Shown here: positions 9,782 to 18,445 of the stretch, one piece after another
Position numbering within the stretch: the first letter of the stretch is position 1
Layout of the letters: every line of letters begins with the position of its first letter
Assembly: GCA_002790835.1 (NCBI GenBank)
Contig: PFVX01000083.1
Location: 1-64,000, forward strand
Reading direction: 5' to 3'
DNA length: 64,000 nt
Source: a bacterium CG_4_9_14_3_um_filter_65_15
Lineage (GTDB): Bacteria; Krumholzibacteriota; Krumholzibacteriia; LZORAL124-64-63
Made by a program: the position numbers and the translations under genes
The notes under the pieces: generated by a model
Seen by the model: the letters and a program-made list of their open reading frames with translations, nothing else
Database searches by the model: none
Told to the model about the DNA's origin: nothing

Positions 9782-12700
9782 GAATCCTCGTCGACTGTGC
9801 CCGTGGCCTCCGCCCGGGGCAAAACCAGGTTGGCCACGGCGCCCTCGCCGTCCTCGCAGTTGGCCAGGGTGATGATCCCTCCCATGCGATCGACCAGGCT
9901 GCGGCAAATGGCCAGACCGAGGCCCGTGCCCCGTGTCTTGGTGGAAAAATAGGGATCAAAGAGGTGATCGGCCACATCGTCGGGAATGCCGCTGCCGTGA
10001 TCCCGCCAAACGAGGGTGACGCCGGCGTCGTCCCAATGCCAGGTGATTTCGACGTGCACCTGGGCGCCGGGGACGGCCGCGTCCAGCGAGTTCTGCATGA
10101 GATTCCCGAGGATTTTCTGCAGGGATTCGGTGTTGGCCAGCACCCGGGGCACCACAACATCCGCGATTTCCACCAGCGGCGGACCGGTCTCGGTTTCGGC
10201 GGCGGACCGCCCCGAGGCGTAGGCGGCCGCGACTTCCGTCACCAGGTTCCCCAGGTCCACCGGCACGACATCGAGCTGATCCGGTCGGCCCAGAAGGCTG
10301 AATTCCGATGCGATCCGGCGCAGCAGATCCACCTGGTCCAGGATCCGCTGCACCGTGTCGGGGACGATCTCGTCCAGACGCGCGTGCTGGTCCTGCCAGG
10401 CCTGGCCCAAGAGTTGGGCGGAGAGCCGGATCGGCGTGAGGGGATTCTTGATCTCGTGGGCCACCTGGCGGGCCAGCTCGGCGCTCAGCGCCAGCTTCTT
10501 GTTGACCAGGAAATCGGTGATGTCCTCGAACACGACCATGGTGTCCGTGCGGCCAGCGGGCAATTCCAGAGGTGCCACGGCTCCGCGCACGGTGCGCCCG
10601 CCTGCGCTGCGGACCTCGCCCCCCTCTCCGGCGGCGAAGGCGCCCAGGAACTGGTCCCGCAACCCCTGCAGGGCCAGCGCCGGATCCCCTCCCGGGGTGA
10701 ATTCCGCCAGGATCCTGCTCCCCGCCGGGTTGAGGACCACCAGACGTCCCGTGTCGTCCACCACGCCCACACCCACCGGAACCCGCTCCAGCACCAGGGA
10801 CAGGAAACGTTCCCGGGCCGCCAGACTCTCCCGCGCTGTGTGCAACTGGGTGCGCATGGCGCCGAAGGCGGTGGTCAGTTCACCCACTTCGTCGTGGCCG
10901 GGCACCGGCAACGGCGCCTGGAAATCCCCCGCCGCCAGGGATCGGGTGGCCTCCGCGAGCAACTGCAGGGGCCGAAAAATGCTCCAGCCCAGGATGCCCG
11001 CCAGCGCCAGGGCCGTCAGCAGGATCAGATTGGCGAGTCCGGTCAGGAAGAGGACCGTCTCCGTCCGGCGTGTCGTGAATTCCCGCTCCCGGTCCGGAAA
11101 CGACAACGCCAGGACCGCCGGCAGGACGTCCGCGAGCCAGCGATCCCCGCCGGTCTCGAAAGCGGGCAAGGGCATGGCCCCGGTAAAGGCGAACGGGCGG
11201 TCGCTGCCGGCAAAGATCCCGGGGCTGCCCGGGTGTCGCATCAACTCGGCCATCATGTGCGCCGCAACCAACCGGCCCTGGTTACCGGCGAAGAATTCTT
11301 CCGGATGGCTGGCGATGAGGGGACGGCCACCCACACTCAGGGTCGCCTCTCCCTGGACCAGGTCCGCGAGCCCGACCAGCAGATCCTCGTCCAACCGCTG
11401 GCGGTAGAGGAAGAATCCGTCGCTGGCGATCGCCCGGTTGTCCAGCCCCGGCGTCGGCGCCGCCGCATTCAGGATATCGGTCAGGTCGATGGGGATCACC
11501 GCCCCGACGAACAGGTCGTTGCGATTGCGGATGATCACCAGGGGCGCTTCCCGACCTGCGTTCAGCAGGGCACGGGCCTGTCGCGCATCCAGATTGCTCA
11601 ACGTCTCGTCCAGCAACAGCTCGCCATGACCGTCGAACACCATGGCCTGGCGCAATTCCACCGGCCCGGCGGTGCGGTTTCCCGCCAATTGCCCCAGCAA
11701 CATGTCGGCGATGTACTCGCTGCCGGCCAGGGATCGTGCCTGTTCGACCAGCAGGCTGCGCAGCTGCTCCACCGCGACCGACAGCCCCTGGCGGGTCCGG
11801 TTCCTGGCCTCCGAACGAACCGACTGGTACCCGGCCTGATCCACGCTCATACCCACGACCAGGAGCAGGAACAGGCCCAGCAGCAGGTATCCGCCCAAAA
11901 ACCGCTCCTGGAAACCGATGCGCCAGCGCGAACCCGGACGCAACGCCCAGGTCCCCAACGCGGAGACCGTCACCAACCACCAAAGGGCACGACCCAGGAA
12001 GAAGAAAGCCAGATTCAGCAACATGAGGCGGGACAGATCCAACAGGCGCCACGACAGACCGGGAATCTGCAAACCGATCAGGAAACCCTCGCCGGGGAAA
12101 CGAGCCGAGGCCTCCGGCAGGGCCTGCCACAGGCACCTCCACCGGCGCCCGCCGGCCGCGATGCGTCCCCACCGCGTCTGCCCGGACTTGAGGGCGTCCA
12201 CCACAGCGGCGCTCCCGAGGTCGGGGAAGATGTTGTCCACCGCCTGGCGCCACCCCGCCGCATCGCCCCGTACGAGGAGGACGGGCCCCGCCGCTTCGAC
12301 ACGGGGCCGATACGCTCGCGTCACCACATCCGCCAACGGACGCAAGCGGGCCTGCAGGGTGGAGACCCGCCAGGAGCGCAGGGGCATCTCGACCCGAACC
12401 CAGCCTCGCCCTGCGGGACGCGGCGCTTCACCGATCAGGACCTCTTCCTCGCCGCCGGAGTAGAGGCGCCGTTCGGTCTGGAAGGTGATGTCCCCCTCAC
12501 CCGGCGGCTGACCGTCGCGATCGATACGGGCGGTGCGCAGGGACACCTCGTACTGGAAATCCCGCAAAAAGCCCCGGGCCATGAGGCTTTCCTGATCACC
12601 GGCGGGATCCAACACCTCGACGAGGCAGGCTCCGCCCAGATCCTCCAGGGCCGATTCCTTCCACAGCCGCCAAGCCGGTTCGTCCCGCCAGATATCCGCC

Positions 12701-14583
12701 GGCGAATCCTGGGGCAAGGCCTCGTCCTGCCCAAGCATGTCCTCAAGAATGCTGCCCAGCAGGAACCGGGTCCAATCGTCGTCCACGGTGGTGATGGCCT
12801 CGGCCTTGTTCTCCAACCAGCGCCGCTCGGCGCGCCCATCCAGATCCCGCAACACCGTGTGGTTCCAGACCACCACCAGCATCAGCAGGGCCGGCAGGGT
12901 CAGCCGCCGCAACAAACGGGTGGTCCTGCCCAGTCCGGGAATCAGAAGCCAGAAGGCGAGAGCCAGCAGGGCGGCCAGAATCCTCCCCGCCGCGGTGTAC
13001 CCCGGAACCAGCAGGGATGCGATCAGCACACCGGCCGGCGCGGCGAAGAGGCCCGTGACGGACCACCCCTGCGCCCTTTGCTCCTGCGAGCGTCCCCGCC
13101 CTGCGGTCAACAGGAGGGCGAGGACGAATATCGCGGCCACCGAAACGGCCATCAAGGCCAGGTGCAGGGCCCAGAAGGATGTCGAGGCCAGCGGAATGCT
13201 TGTGCCGACCAACCGGGCATTGGCGTTGGCCGTCATCAAGCCGGTCAGGGACTCCAGAGCCGCCAGAACCAGGGCCGTGCCCATCCCGAAAACCAGCGCC
13301 GAACCAGGGCCTTTTCCGGCTCCCGGCCGCCAGTTCGAACCCCCGCCGACCAGCCGGGGCCAGCCGAAGGTGCGCCACAGGGCGATGGCCGTACCCAGCA
13401 CGACCAAGGCGCTCAGGAGGGCGTCCGCGGACGACGCCAACCATCCCCCCAGGACGGGAGTGGCGAAATAAGCCGGGTCCAGGAGGCTCAGCAGGGAGTT
13501 CGGCGGAACGGGAAAGACCTGGGATGGGTCGAGGTTGGCCAGGCGGTGCGCCACATCCAATCGGGCCAGGACACCACGGGCGAACCAGGCACCAGCCGTT
13601 ATCAGAAGGAGTTGCCGACCCGTCGGCTTTCTCGAGGCGAGCATGGCGCCCAGAATGAGCAGCCATCCTCCCGCCAGCATCAACAAGGATAGATTTCGCC
13701 GCCGGGAAGGATCACCAGGGGCCAGGTCGGACTCCAACCAGAGAACCGGTTCGCCGTCGCCGGCCACCAGATTGACGGTGCGCCCGCGGTCCTTTCCGGG
13801 GCGGGCCAACATGGCTGCCTCGCGGGGCGAGACAACTTTCAAACCGACCGCGTCTGCTCCGGTTCCGGGCAGGGTTTGGGGCAATTGCGCCTGCAACTCG
13901 ACGATTCCGCCACCCTTCACCGGGACGGCTTCCCGCACATACCAACCGCCGTTGCCCGCCTCCAGGAAACGGTCCATGGCCTCAAGTCCGGCCACGTCGG
14001 AATTCCCAACCGGAGGGGTCAGGGGCACCGCTCGGGGAGTCCACGCCAACCGCTGGTCATTCGACCACAGCACGACTTTGAGAGGGAAATCCTCCGTCAG
14101 GTCCTGCGGCCACAAGCCGGCCACTTCCGAGGCCCTGGCAAACAGCTCGGCTCCGGTACCCAGACCGTTCGGGAAGACCCCGACGGTTCCGCCCGCAGCC
14201 TGATCCAGTCCATCCAGGAGGTATTCCATGCGCTGGGAGGCGTGCTCAAGAGCTTCTTGGCGGCTCAGGACCGCCCGGCCGTCCGGCGTGATTCCCTCAC
14301 GGGATCCGAGGGCCAAGGCCAAGGTGCCCACCTGAACCGCCAGACCGGCGACAATGAAAAGCAGGCGCAGGTCCCACCACCGTGACCGGCTCTTTTTCCG
14401 GTTCCCCAAGGAGCGGGACCAGCCGGCAACAGCGACGGCAAGCAGCAATGTGGTCAGCAAAAACAGGGGGTTCATCACCCGCGTGTCCGGATTGCCCCCC
14501 CCCAACATCAGCAGCAACAGGGCCTGGCCACCCAGCACCAGCAGAACCGCAGGCAGCAGGGGACCCGACCAGACCGTGCGCAT
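9778..14583 (-). CDS. Very large NtrY-like sensor histidine kinase (HAMP-PAS-HisKA-HATPase)
   Basis: 1601 aa, about twice the usual NtrY length. Many hydrophobic spans: about residues 10-30, 38-56, 72-92, a cluster between 295 and 565, and further spans near 860-900. Two large soluble segments (about 95-295 and 580-840) lie between them and are likely sensor regions. After another extracytoplasmic segment (about 920-1180) come a membrane span (about 1190-1215), HAMP (RPLQLLAEATRSLAAGDF), PAS (about 1265-1360), HisKA with RQVAHEIKNPLTPIRLSAQ (His1376), and HATPase_c with NLMQNS and GTGLGLAI boxes. HEIKNPLTPI is typical of NtrY-type kinases. No response-regulator gene lies beside it. It begins 9 bases after the NTF2-like gene and its stop overlaps the DUF4159 start, so it should be co-expressed with the envelope operon. 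Confidence 0.85.
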   Translation of the reverse strand: MRTVWSGPLLPAVLLVLGGQALLLLMLGGGNPDTRVMNPLFLLTTLLLAVAVAGWSRSLGNRKKSRSRWWDLRLLFIVAGLAVQVGTLALALGSREGITPDGRAVLSRQEALEHASQRMEYLLDGLDQAAGGTVGVFPNGLGTGAELFARASEVAGLWPQDLTEDFPLKVVLWSNDQRLAWTPRAVPLTPPVGNSDVAGLEAMDRFLEAGNGGWYVREAVPVKGGGIVELQAQLPQTLPGTGADAVGLKVVSPREAAMLARPGKDRGRTVNLVAGDGEPVLWLESDLAPGDPSRRRNLSLLMLAGGWLLILGAMLASRKPTGRQLLLITAGAWFARGVLARLDVAHRLANLDPSQVFPVPPNSLLSLLDPAYFATPVLGGWLASSADALLSALVVLGTAIALWRTFGWPRLVGGGSNWRPGAGKGPGSALVFGMGTALVLAALESLTGLMTANANARLVGTSIPLASTSFWALHLALMAVSVAAIFVLALLLTAGRGRSQEQRAQGWSVTGLFAAPAGVLIASLLVPGYTAAGRILAALLALAFWLLIPGLGRTTRLLRRLTLPALLMLVVVWNHTVLRDLDGRAERRWLENKAEAITTVDDDWTRFLLGSILEDMLGQDEALPQDSPADIWRDEPAWRLWKESALEDLGGACLVEVLDPAGDQESLMARGFLRDFQYEVSLRTARIDRDGQPPGEGDITFQTERRLYSGGEEEVLIGEAPRPAGRGWVRVEMPLRSWRVSTLQARLRPLADVVTRAYRPRVEAAGPVLLVRGDAAGWRQAVDNIFPDLGSAAVVDALKSGQTRWGRIAAGGRRWRCLWQALPEASARFPGEGFLIGLQIPGLSWRLLDLSRLMLLNLAFFFLGRALWWLVTVSALGTWALRPGSRWRIGFQERFLGGYLLLGLFLLLVVGMSVDQAGYQSVRSEARNRTRQGLSVAVEQLRSLLVEQARSLAGSEYIADMLLGQLAGNRTAGPVELRQAMVFDGHGELLLDETLSNLDARQARALLNAGREAPLVIIRNRNDLFVGAVIPIDLTDILNAAAPTPGLDNRAIASDGFFLYRQRLDEDLLVGLADLVQGEATLSVGGRPLIASHPEEFFAGNQGRLVAAHMMAELMRHPGSPGIFAGSDRPFAFTGAMPLPAFETGGDRWLADVLPAVLALSFPDREREFTTRRTETVLFLTGLANLILLTALALAGILGWSIFRPLQLLAEATRSLAAGDFQAPLPVPGHDEVGELTTAFGAMRTQLHTARESLAARERFLSLVLERVPVGVGVVDDTGRLVVLNPAGSRILAEFTPGGDPALALQGLRDQFLGAFAAGEGGEVRSAGGRTVRGAVAPLELPAGRTDTMVVFEDITDFLVNKKLALSAELARQVAHEIKNPLTPIRLSAQLLGQAWQDQHARLDEIVPDTVQRILDQVDLLRRIASEFSLLGRPDQLDVVPVDLGNLVTEVAAAYASGRSAAETETGPPLVEIADVVVPRVLANTESLQKILGNLMQNSLDAAVPGAQVHVEITWHWDDAGVTLVWRDHGSGIPDDVADHLFDPYFSTKTRGTGLGLAICRSLVDRMGGIITLANCEDGEGAVANLVLPRAEATGTVDEDS

Positions 14584-14592
14584 CCGTGCCTC

Positions 14593-15117
14593 TTACTTGA
14601 TGGTGGTGATCTCGCTCAGGTACCAGTGGTCCTGGTCACGGGCCAGAACGATGACGAGCCGCAAGGCCTTCCGTTGCGTCCCATCCTCGAAATCCCACAG
14701 CGCCAGGCCGTGGACGCGGTCACCCCGGGGAAAGCCCTGGATCCGGGTCATGGTGAAGGTGAGGGTGTGATTGTCCTGGAAGAGGTTGCGAAAATAATAG
14801 AAAGCCTGACTGGGGCTGTAGGTGGCGGTGCGGTCACTCGCTCCCTGGGGAGTGATGACAAGACCGTCCGGATGCACCATCCCGGCCAGGGTCTTGCGGT
14901 CCGCGCTCCGCCAGGCCTGGGCCAGTCGCGAGAATTCGACTTGATAGGTAGGACCATCCTGGCTGGACCGGTCGTGTTCCCGGGTTTCAGCCATGGCCGG
15001 AGCCACCCCCGCCATGAGAGTCACGACGGCCACCAGAAGCCACAGGACAGCAGCGCGGTAGCCTCCGCGCCGACCCTCTCCTGACCCGGCGTTGTCCAGA
15101 TCCCAACCGTGGCGCAT
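14593..15117 (-). CDS. Secreted NTF2-like (DUF4440-type) protein
   Basis: 174 aa using the ATG at 15117, preceded by GAGG; a TTG further upstream could add nine residues. Long N-region, then a hydrophobic signal segment (about residues 23-40) ending PAMA. The mature part has the cone-like NTF2 pattern: a helical region (YQVEFSRLAQAWRSADRKTLAGMVHPDG), then strands ending WYLSEITTIK. Such domains bind small ligands or mediate dimerisation; no specific function can be assigned. It is the first gene of the minus-strand envelope operon, 9 bases before the giant kinase. Confidence 0.6.
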   Translation of the reverse strand: MRHGWDLDNAGSGEGRRGGYRAAVLWLLVAVVTLMAGVAPAMAETREHDRSSQDGPTYQVEFSRLAQAWRSADRKTLAGMVHPDGLVITPQGASDRTATYSPSQAFYYFRNLFQDNHTLTFTMTRIQGFPRGDRVHGLALWDFEDGTQRKALRLVIVLARDQDHWYLSEITTIK

Positions 15118-15355
15118 ATCCTCAACCCTCACAAGCCAAGCCAATCCATTTCCCGGTAGATTAGGGAGTTTCGCAAGAGGCGTGCCACGCAGACCCGCCC
15201 TCTCAGCCGCATTCTACCCCCTGAAGGCCGAATTGCGCCACGTTGAAGGTCCACCGCCGCAAAAGCGTCCCCTCGGGAAGGCAAATTGGACTCCCCACGA
15301 AACAAGGGAAGGTTTTTCTTAATGATTATATTTTTGACCCGATAACCATATCACC

Positions 15356-16150
15356 ATGAGAAAACAACTGCAAATTTTCGTTATGATCACGGCGTTCTGG
15401 GCTTGCTCCTCACCGGCCCAGGAACCTCCTGTGCAACCGGAGGCCCATCGCACAGCATCCTGCCGGATGTGCCACCAGGGCGGAGTCGCGGCTTCTGCCG
15501 CACGCGGCACGGCACTCAACGGAACCTGCCTGGGCTGCCACGAAGGTACGGCTCCGGTTCAGACCGGAACCACGAACATCCATGGCCCCGATCGGCAGGA
15601 CTGCCTGACCTGCCATCACTTCCACCAGACCGACCTGGTGAACACCACTCAAGGTCAACTCGCCCCCGGTTCACCGGGACCGAGTTCGGGCCACTGCCGG
15701 AGTTGCCACAGCCCCGAAGGCCGTCTCAGTCAGGTCAGCGAAGCCCACCGCATGGCGGCGACCCTGTACCACAGCGCAGGGGCCGAACTGCGCCGCACAT
15801 CCCCTTCGCAAGCATGCCTGCGCTGCCATGACTCCACTTCCGCATCTCCATGGCAGAGGCAAACCGCAGGCACCCTGACCCTCAACACCCACGCCAGCCA
15901 CCCCTTCGGCGTGAAGGTGGTTGCGGGCCAGGGCAACAGCGTCGATCACATCCGCTGGGATCCGGACTCGCGATTGCCCCTCTTCGACGGCCGCATGGAA
16001 TGCCAGAGCTGCCACCTGCTCTCCTCCGGCACCGACGACGACCTGATCGCCTACACGAATCCCTACGATCTCTGCCTGGGATGTCACGAACACGATCCGG
16101 GATCGGGATGGGGAACGACCGACATGGTGGCCACCATGGTCAGGCGCTGA
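15356..16150 (+). CDS. Heptahaem c-type cytochrome
   Basis: 264 aa with seven CXXCH haem-attachment motifs: CRMCH, CLGCH, CLTCH, CRSCH, CLRCH, CQSCH, CLGCH. Hydrophobic leader at residues 5-15; the FWACSS sequence could be a lipobox, although Trp is unusual there. The protein is therefore exported and either periplasmic or anchored. It is the only plus-strand gene of the cytochrome region. Its TGA abuts the TGA of the convergent hexahaem gene (TGATCA at the junction), so there is no room for a separate terminator. Probably an electron carrier feeding the conduit encoded on the other strand; partner assignment is inference. Confidence 0.85.
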   Translation: MRKQLQIFVMITAFWACSSPAQEPPVQPEAHRTASCRMCHQGGVAASAARGTALNGTCLGCHEGTAPVQTGTTNIHGPDRQDCLTCHHFHQTDLVNTTQGQLAPGSPGPSSGHCRSCHSPEGRLSQVSEAHRMAATLYHSAGAELRRTSPSQACLRCHDSTSASPWQRQTAGTLTLNTHASHPFGVKVVAGQGNSVDHIRWDPDSRLPLFDGRMECQSCHLLSSGTDDDLIAYTNPYDLCLGCHEHDPGSGWGTTDMVATMVRR

Positions 16151-17194
16151 TCAACCGCCCATCATGCCGCTGTGGCACTTGCGGCACAGGGGATCCTGGT
16201 TGGGATCCGGATAGGGATTCGGCAGGGGATACGACCCCGACACCACGCCGTCCTGCCCCAGGGTATCGACGTTGAAATCCCAACGACCCGCGTGGGGCCC
16301 CGATGTGGCGTGGGCCCGGTGGCAGCTCAGGCACATGACCCGGCTCGAGGTGCTCGGCCCGGCCGTGCCCGACACCGTCGTGGATGGGTCCTGGAAGGGG
16401 ACTTCCGGCAGGTAAGCGGTGGATGCATCCCCGCCGAAAGAATCGGCCGTCCCGTTATAGCGGTTGTATCGCGTGGCAAAGCCGCTGGGCAGGGTCTCGT
16501 CGGTGGGGTGTTCGAACCCCCCGGTCTCGTTGTGGTCGTTCAGATAATCCCCATGGCAATTCCCGCACCAGTTGCTGACCCCTGCCTGATAGGCGATGTG
16601 GTTGTCGGGCCTTTCGGACGAACCATCGAAGGGAATCCCAGCGGCCTCATAGGCGGGGTAGAGGAAAACCGCGCCGTCCACCGGTTGGTCCGGCCCGCGG
16701 AGGAAGCGGTAGCTCGTGTTTCCGTGGGGATCGTGGCAACTGGTGCATCCCAGCTGCCCGGACGGGAAGCTCCCCCCCGGCGAATTCAGATACGAGCCGT
16801 CAGCCGAGAGCCCGTGCCCCGGAGCGTCGATGTTGTGGCCTGCGGCATCGCCACTGATGGGGTTGAGGACACCGTCGGCGCCGTCGTTGAGGTTGTCCTC
16901 CCACAGGAAGACGAAGTTGCCCGCGCCGCGTTCGGGCGGCGGCGCCAGAGGATCGGTTCCGAGGACGGCTCCATATGTTTCGGCATGGCAGGCAAGGCAG
17001 ACATCGCTGGCCGATTCCTCCAGGAGCAGCCCGTCGCCGGAGCCCACCAGGCTTTGACCGTGCATGTCGTGGCAGTAGTTGCAGGCCGCCACGCCCCCGC
17101 CATGCACTTCGGCGAAGACCGGCCGGGTGACCAGCACCAGGGAGCAGCAGAACAACAGCCCCCTCATCCACGTTTTCTGCCCAGCCGTGCTCAT
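16151..17194 (-). CDS. OmcS-like hexahaem cytochrome, paralogue 1 (putative nanowire subunit)
   Basis: 347 aa, six CXXCH motifs: CNYCH, CLACH, CTSCH, CGNCH, CLSCH, CRKCH. Signal peptide ends PVFA, and the mature chain starts EVHGGGVAAC. Motif order and spacing parallel Geobacter OmcS as I recall it: GGVA-C-x2-CH-xMH, AAGHN, SPGGSFP, CTSCHDPHG, WCGNCHGD, YNRYNG, CLSCHRAHATS and a C-terminal C-x2-CH. It is clearly paralogous to the protein at 26022-27068 (shared ADPLAPP, GAGNFVFLWEDNLNDG-like and APGHGLSAD blocks). OmcS polymerises into extracellular filaments with closely stacked bis-His haems, so a filament role is plausible but unproven. It is the last gene of the minus-strand conduit operon, 24 bases after the 16-haem gene. 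Confidence 0.85.
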   Translation of the reverse strand: MSTAGQKTWMRGLLFCCSLVLVTRPVFAEVHGGGVAACNYCHDMHGQSLVGSGDGLLLEESASDVCLACHAETYGAVLGTDPLAPPPERGAGNFVFLWEDNLNDGADGVLNPISGDAAGHNIDAPGHGLSADGSYLNSPGGSFPSGQLGCTSCHDPHGNTSYRFLRGPDQPVDGAVFLYPAYEAAGIPFDGSSERPDNHIAYQAGVSNWCGNCHGDYLNDHNETGGFEHPTDETLPSGFATRYNRYNGTADSFGGDASTAYLPEVPFQDPSTTVSGTAGPSTSSRVMCLSCHRAHATSGPHAGRWDFNVDTLGQDGVVSGSYPLPNPYPDPNQDPLCRKCHSGMMGG

Positions 17195-17218
17195 CTCAAG
17201 AATATCCTTCCCCCATCC

Positions 17219-18445
17219 CTATTTGTCGTGGCATTGCAAACACAGTTCCATATCGGGATTCAGGGGCAAGTACGGCGAGAATTTCGCTCCGTGCAATTGG
17301 TGGCAACTCATGCAGGTCACCTGTTCCTTGGTGCGTGGATCGATGACCTCGGGTCCCACCGGATGGGTTGACCGGTGAGCCTGCTCGTGACAGTCGACGC
17401 AAAGGCCGGAATCGGTCTTCACCAGCAGCCGCGGATTGTCCGCCCCGTGGGGACGATGGCAATTCACGCAGTCCATCCCGTCGTGGGTGATGAACTCCTC
17501 CTTCTTCCTGCCCTCCCGGTCCCCGAAGTGGCAACCCAGGCAGAGCTTGACCTGGGATTTCAGCAGGAGGTCCGGCGAGTTGGAAGCGTGGGGGTTGTGG
17601 CACGAGGCGCAGGACTCCTCGGTGTTCATGATATGAGGGAATTCTGCCTTTTGGCCGGGAGCCACGGCCCGGTGACAACCCAGGCACAACTCGCCCACCG
17701 ATGTCGTCAGGGCGAAGGAGCCCCCCGAATCCAGATTCCCATGGCACCGCGAGCACTGCCCCGCGGCGAAAGGCTGGTGCTGGTTGGTCCGCAACAACCC
17801 CTTTCCGGAGGAAGCGTGCGGGTCATGGCAGGCCGTGCAGTCAGTACCGGCCATGGAACGGCCGGCATGGGCGCGATCGAGCTTCGCCCCCCCGTCGTGA
17901 CACTCCATGCATAGTCCGGGCACCGCGGTTTTCAGCAGGCCCTCCACGGTTCCGCCGTGGGGCACGTGGCAATCCGTGCAGTCCCCGGCCGCAACCGGGT
18001 CATGCACCACCTGCCGTTGCACCCACTGGCCGGCCTCCTCATGACAGCCGGCGCACAACTGGGCAGTCGCCGCCACGGTGTTGGCCGCATAGGCGCTGCC
18101 GTGGGGGTCGTGGCAACTGGTGCACTCCCCCAGGGCGACCGGCCGGTGCGGAGCCGGGAGATCTCCCAAACCCTGCATGTCGTCATGACACTTCAAGCAA
18201 AGGGCGCCCACATCGGACCGCAGCAGGGCGGCGTGACGCGAGGCGTGGGGATTGTGGCACGATGAACATTCCCCGTCGGCGAACGCCGTGTGGACGTGGG
18301 CACGCTGGAAGGCTTCCTCGAGTTCGCTGTGGCATTCCAGGCAGACCTTCGGCTGATCCACGGCGGCCGGAGCGCCATGTCCGAGGACCGGGTTGAGGGC
18401 CGCGATCCAGACCACCAGGGCAGAGGGAATCAATCGGTACCTCAT
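17219..18445 (-). CDS. 16-haem c-type cytochrome (paired-CXXCH repeats)
   Basis: 408 aa with a signal peptide (about residues 1-23) and sixteen CXXCH motifs. The motifs come in pairs about 20-25 residues apart. One of each pair is usually followed by DPHG, NPHA or a similar PH sequence, the other is an LCLxCH type. This is the doubled-CXXCH repeat architecture of large periplasmic or outer-membrane cytochromes. Its start overlaps the stop of the 26-haem gene (ATGA), so the two should be made together. Extra His residues in the HP and PHG positions can supply distal ligands. Likely an electron conduit or reservoir; direction of flow is not determinable. Confidence 0.9.
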   Translation of the reverse strand: MRYRLIPSALVVWIAALNPVLGHGAPAAVDQPKVCLECHSELEEAFQRAHVHTAFADGECSSCHNPHASRHAALLRSDVGALCLKCHDDMQGLGDLPAPHRPVALGECTSCHDPHGSAYAANTVAATAQLCAGCHEEAGQWVQRQVVHDPVAAGDCTDCHVPHGGTVEGLLKTAVPGLCMECHDGGAKLDRAHAGRSMAGTDCTACHDPHASSGKGLLRTNQHQPFAAGQCSRCHGNLDSGGSFALTTSVGELCLGCHRAVAPGQKAEFPHIMNTEESCASCHNPHASNSPDLLLKSQVKLCLGCHFGDREGRKKEEFITHDGMDCVNCHRPHGADNPRLLVKTDSGLCVDCHEQAHRSTHPVGPEVIDPRTKEQVTCMSCHQLHGAKFSPYLPLNPDMELCLQCHDK

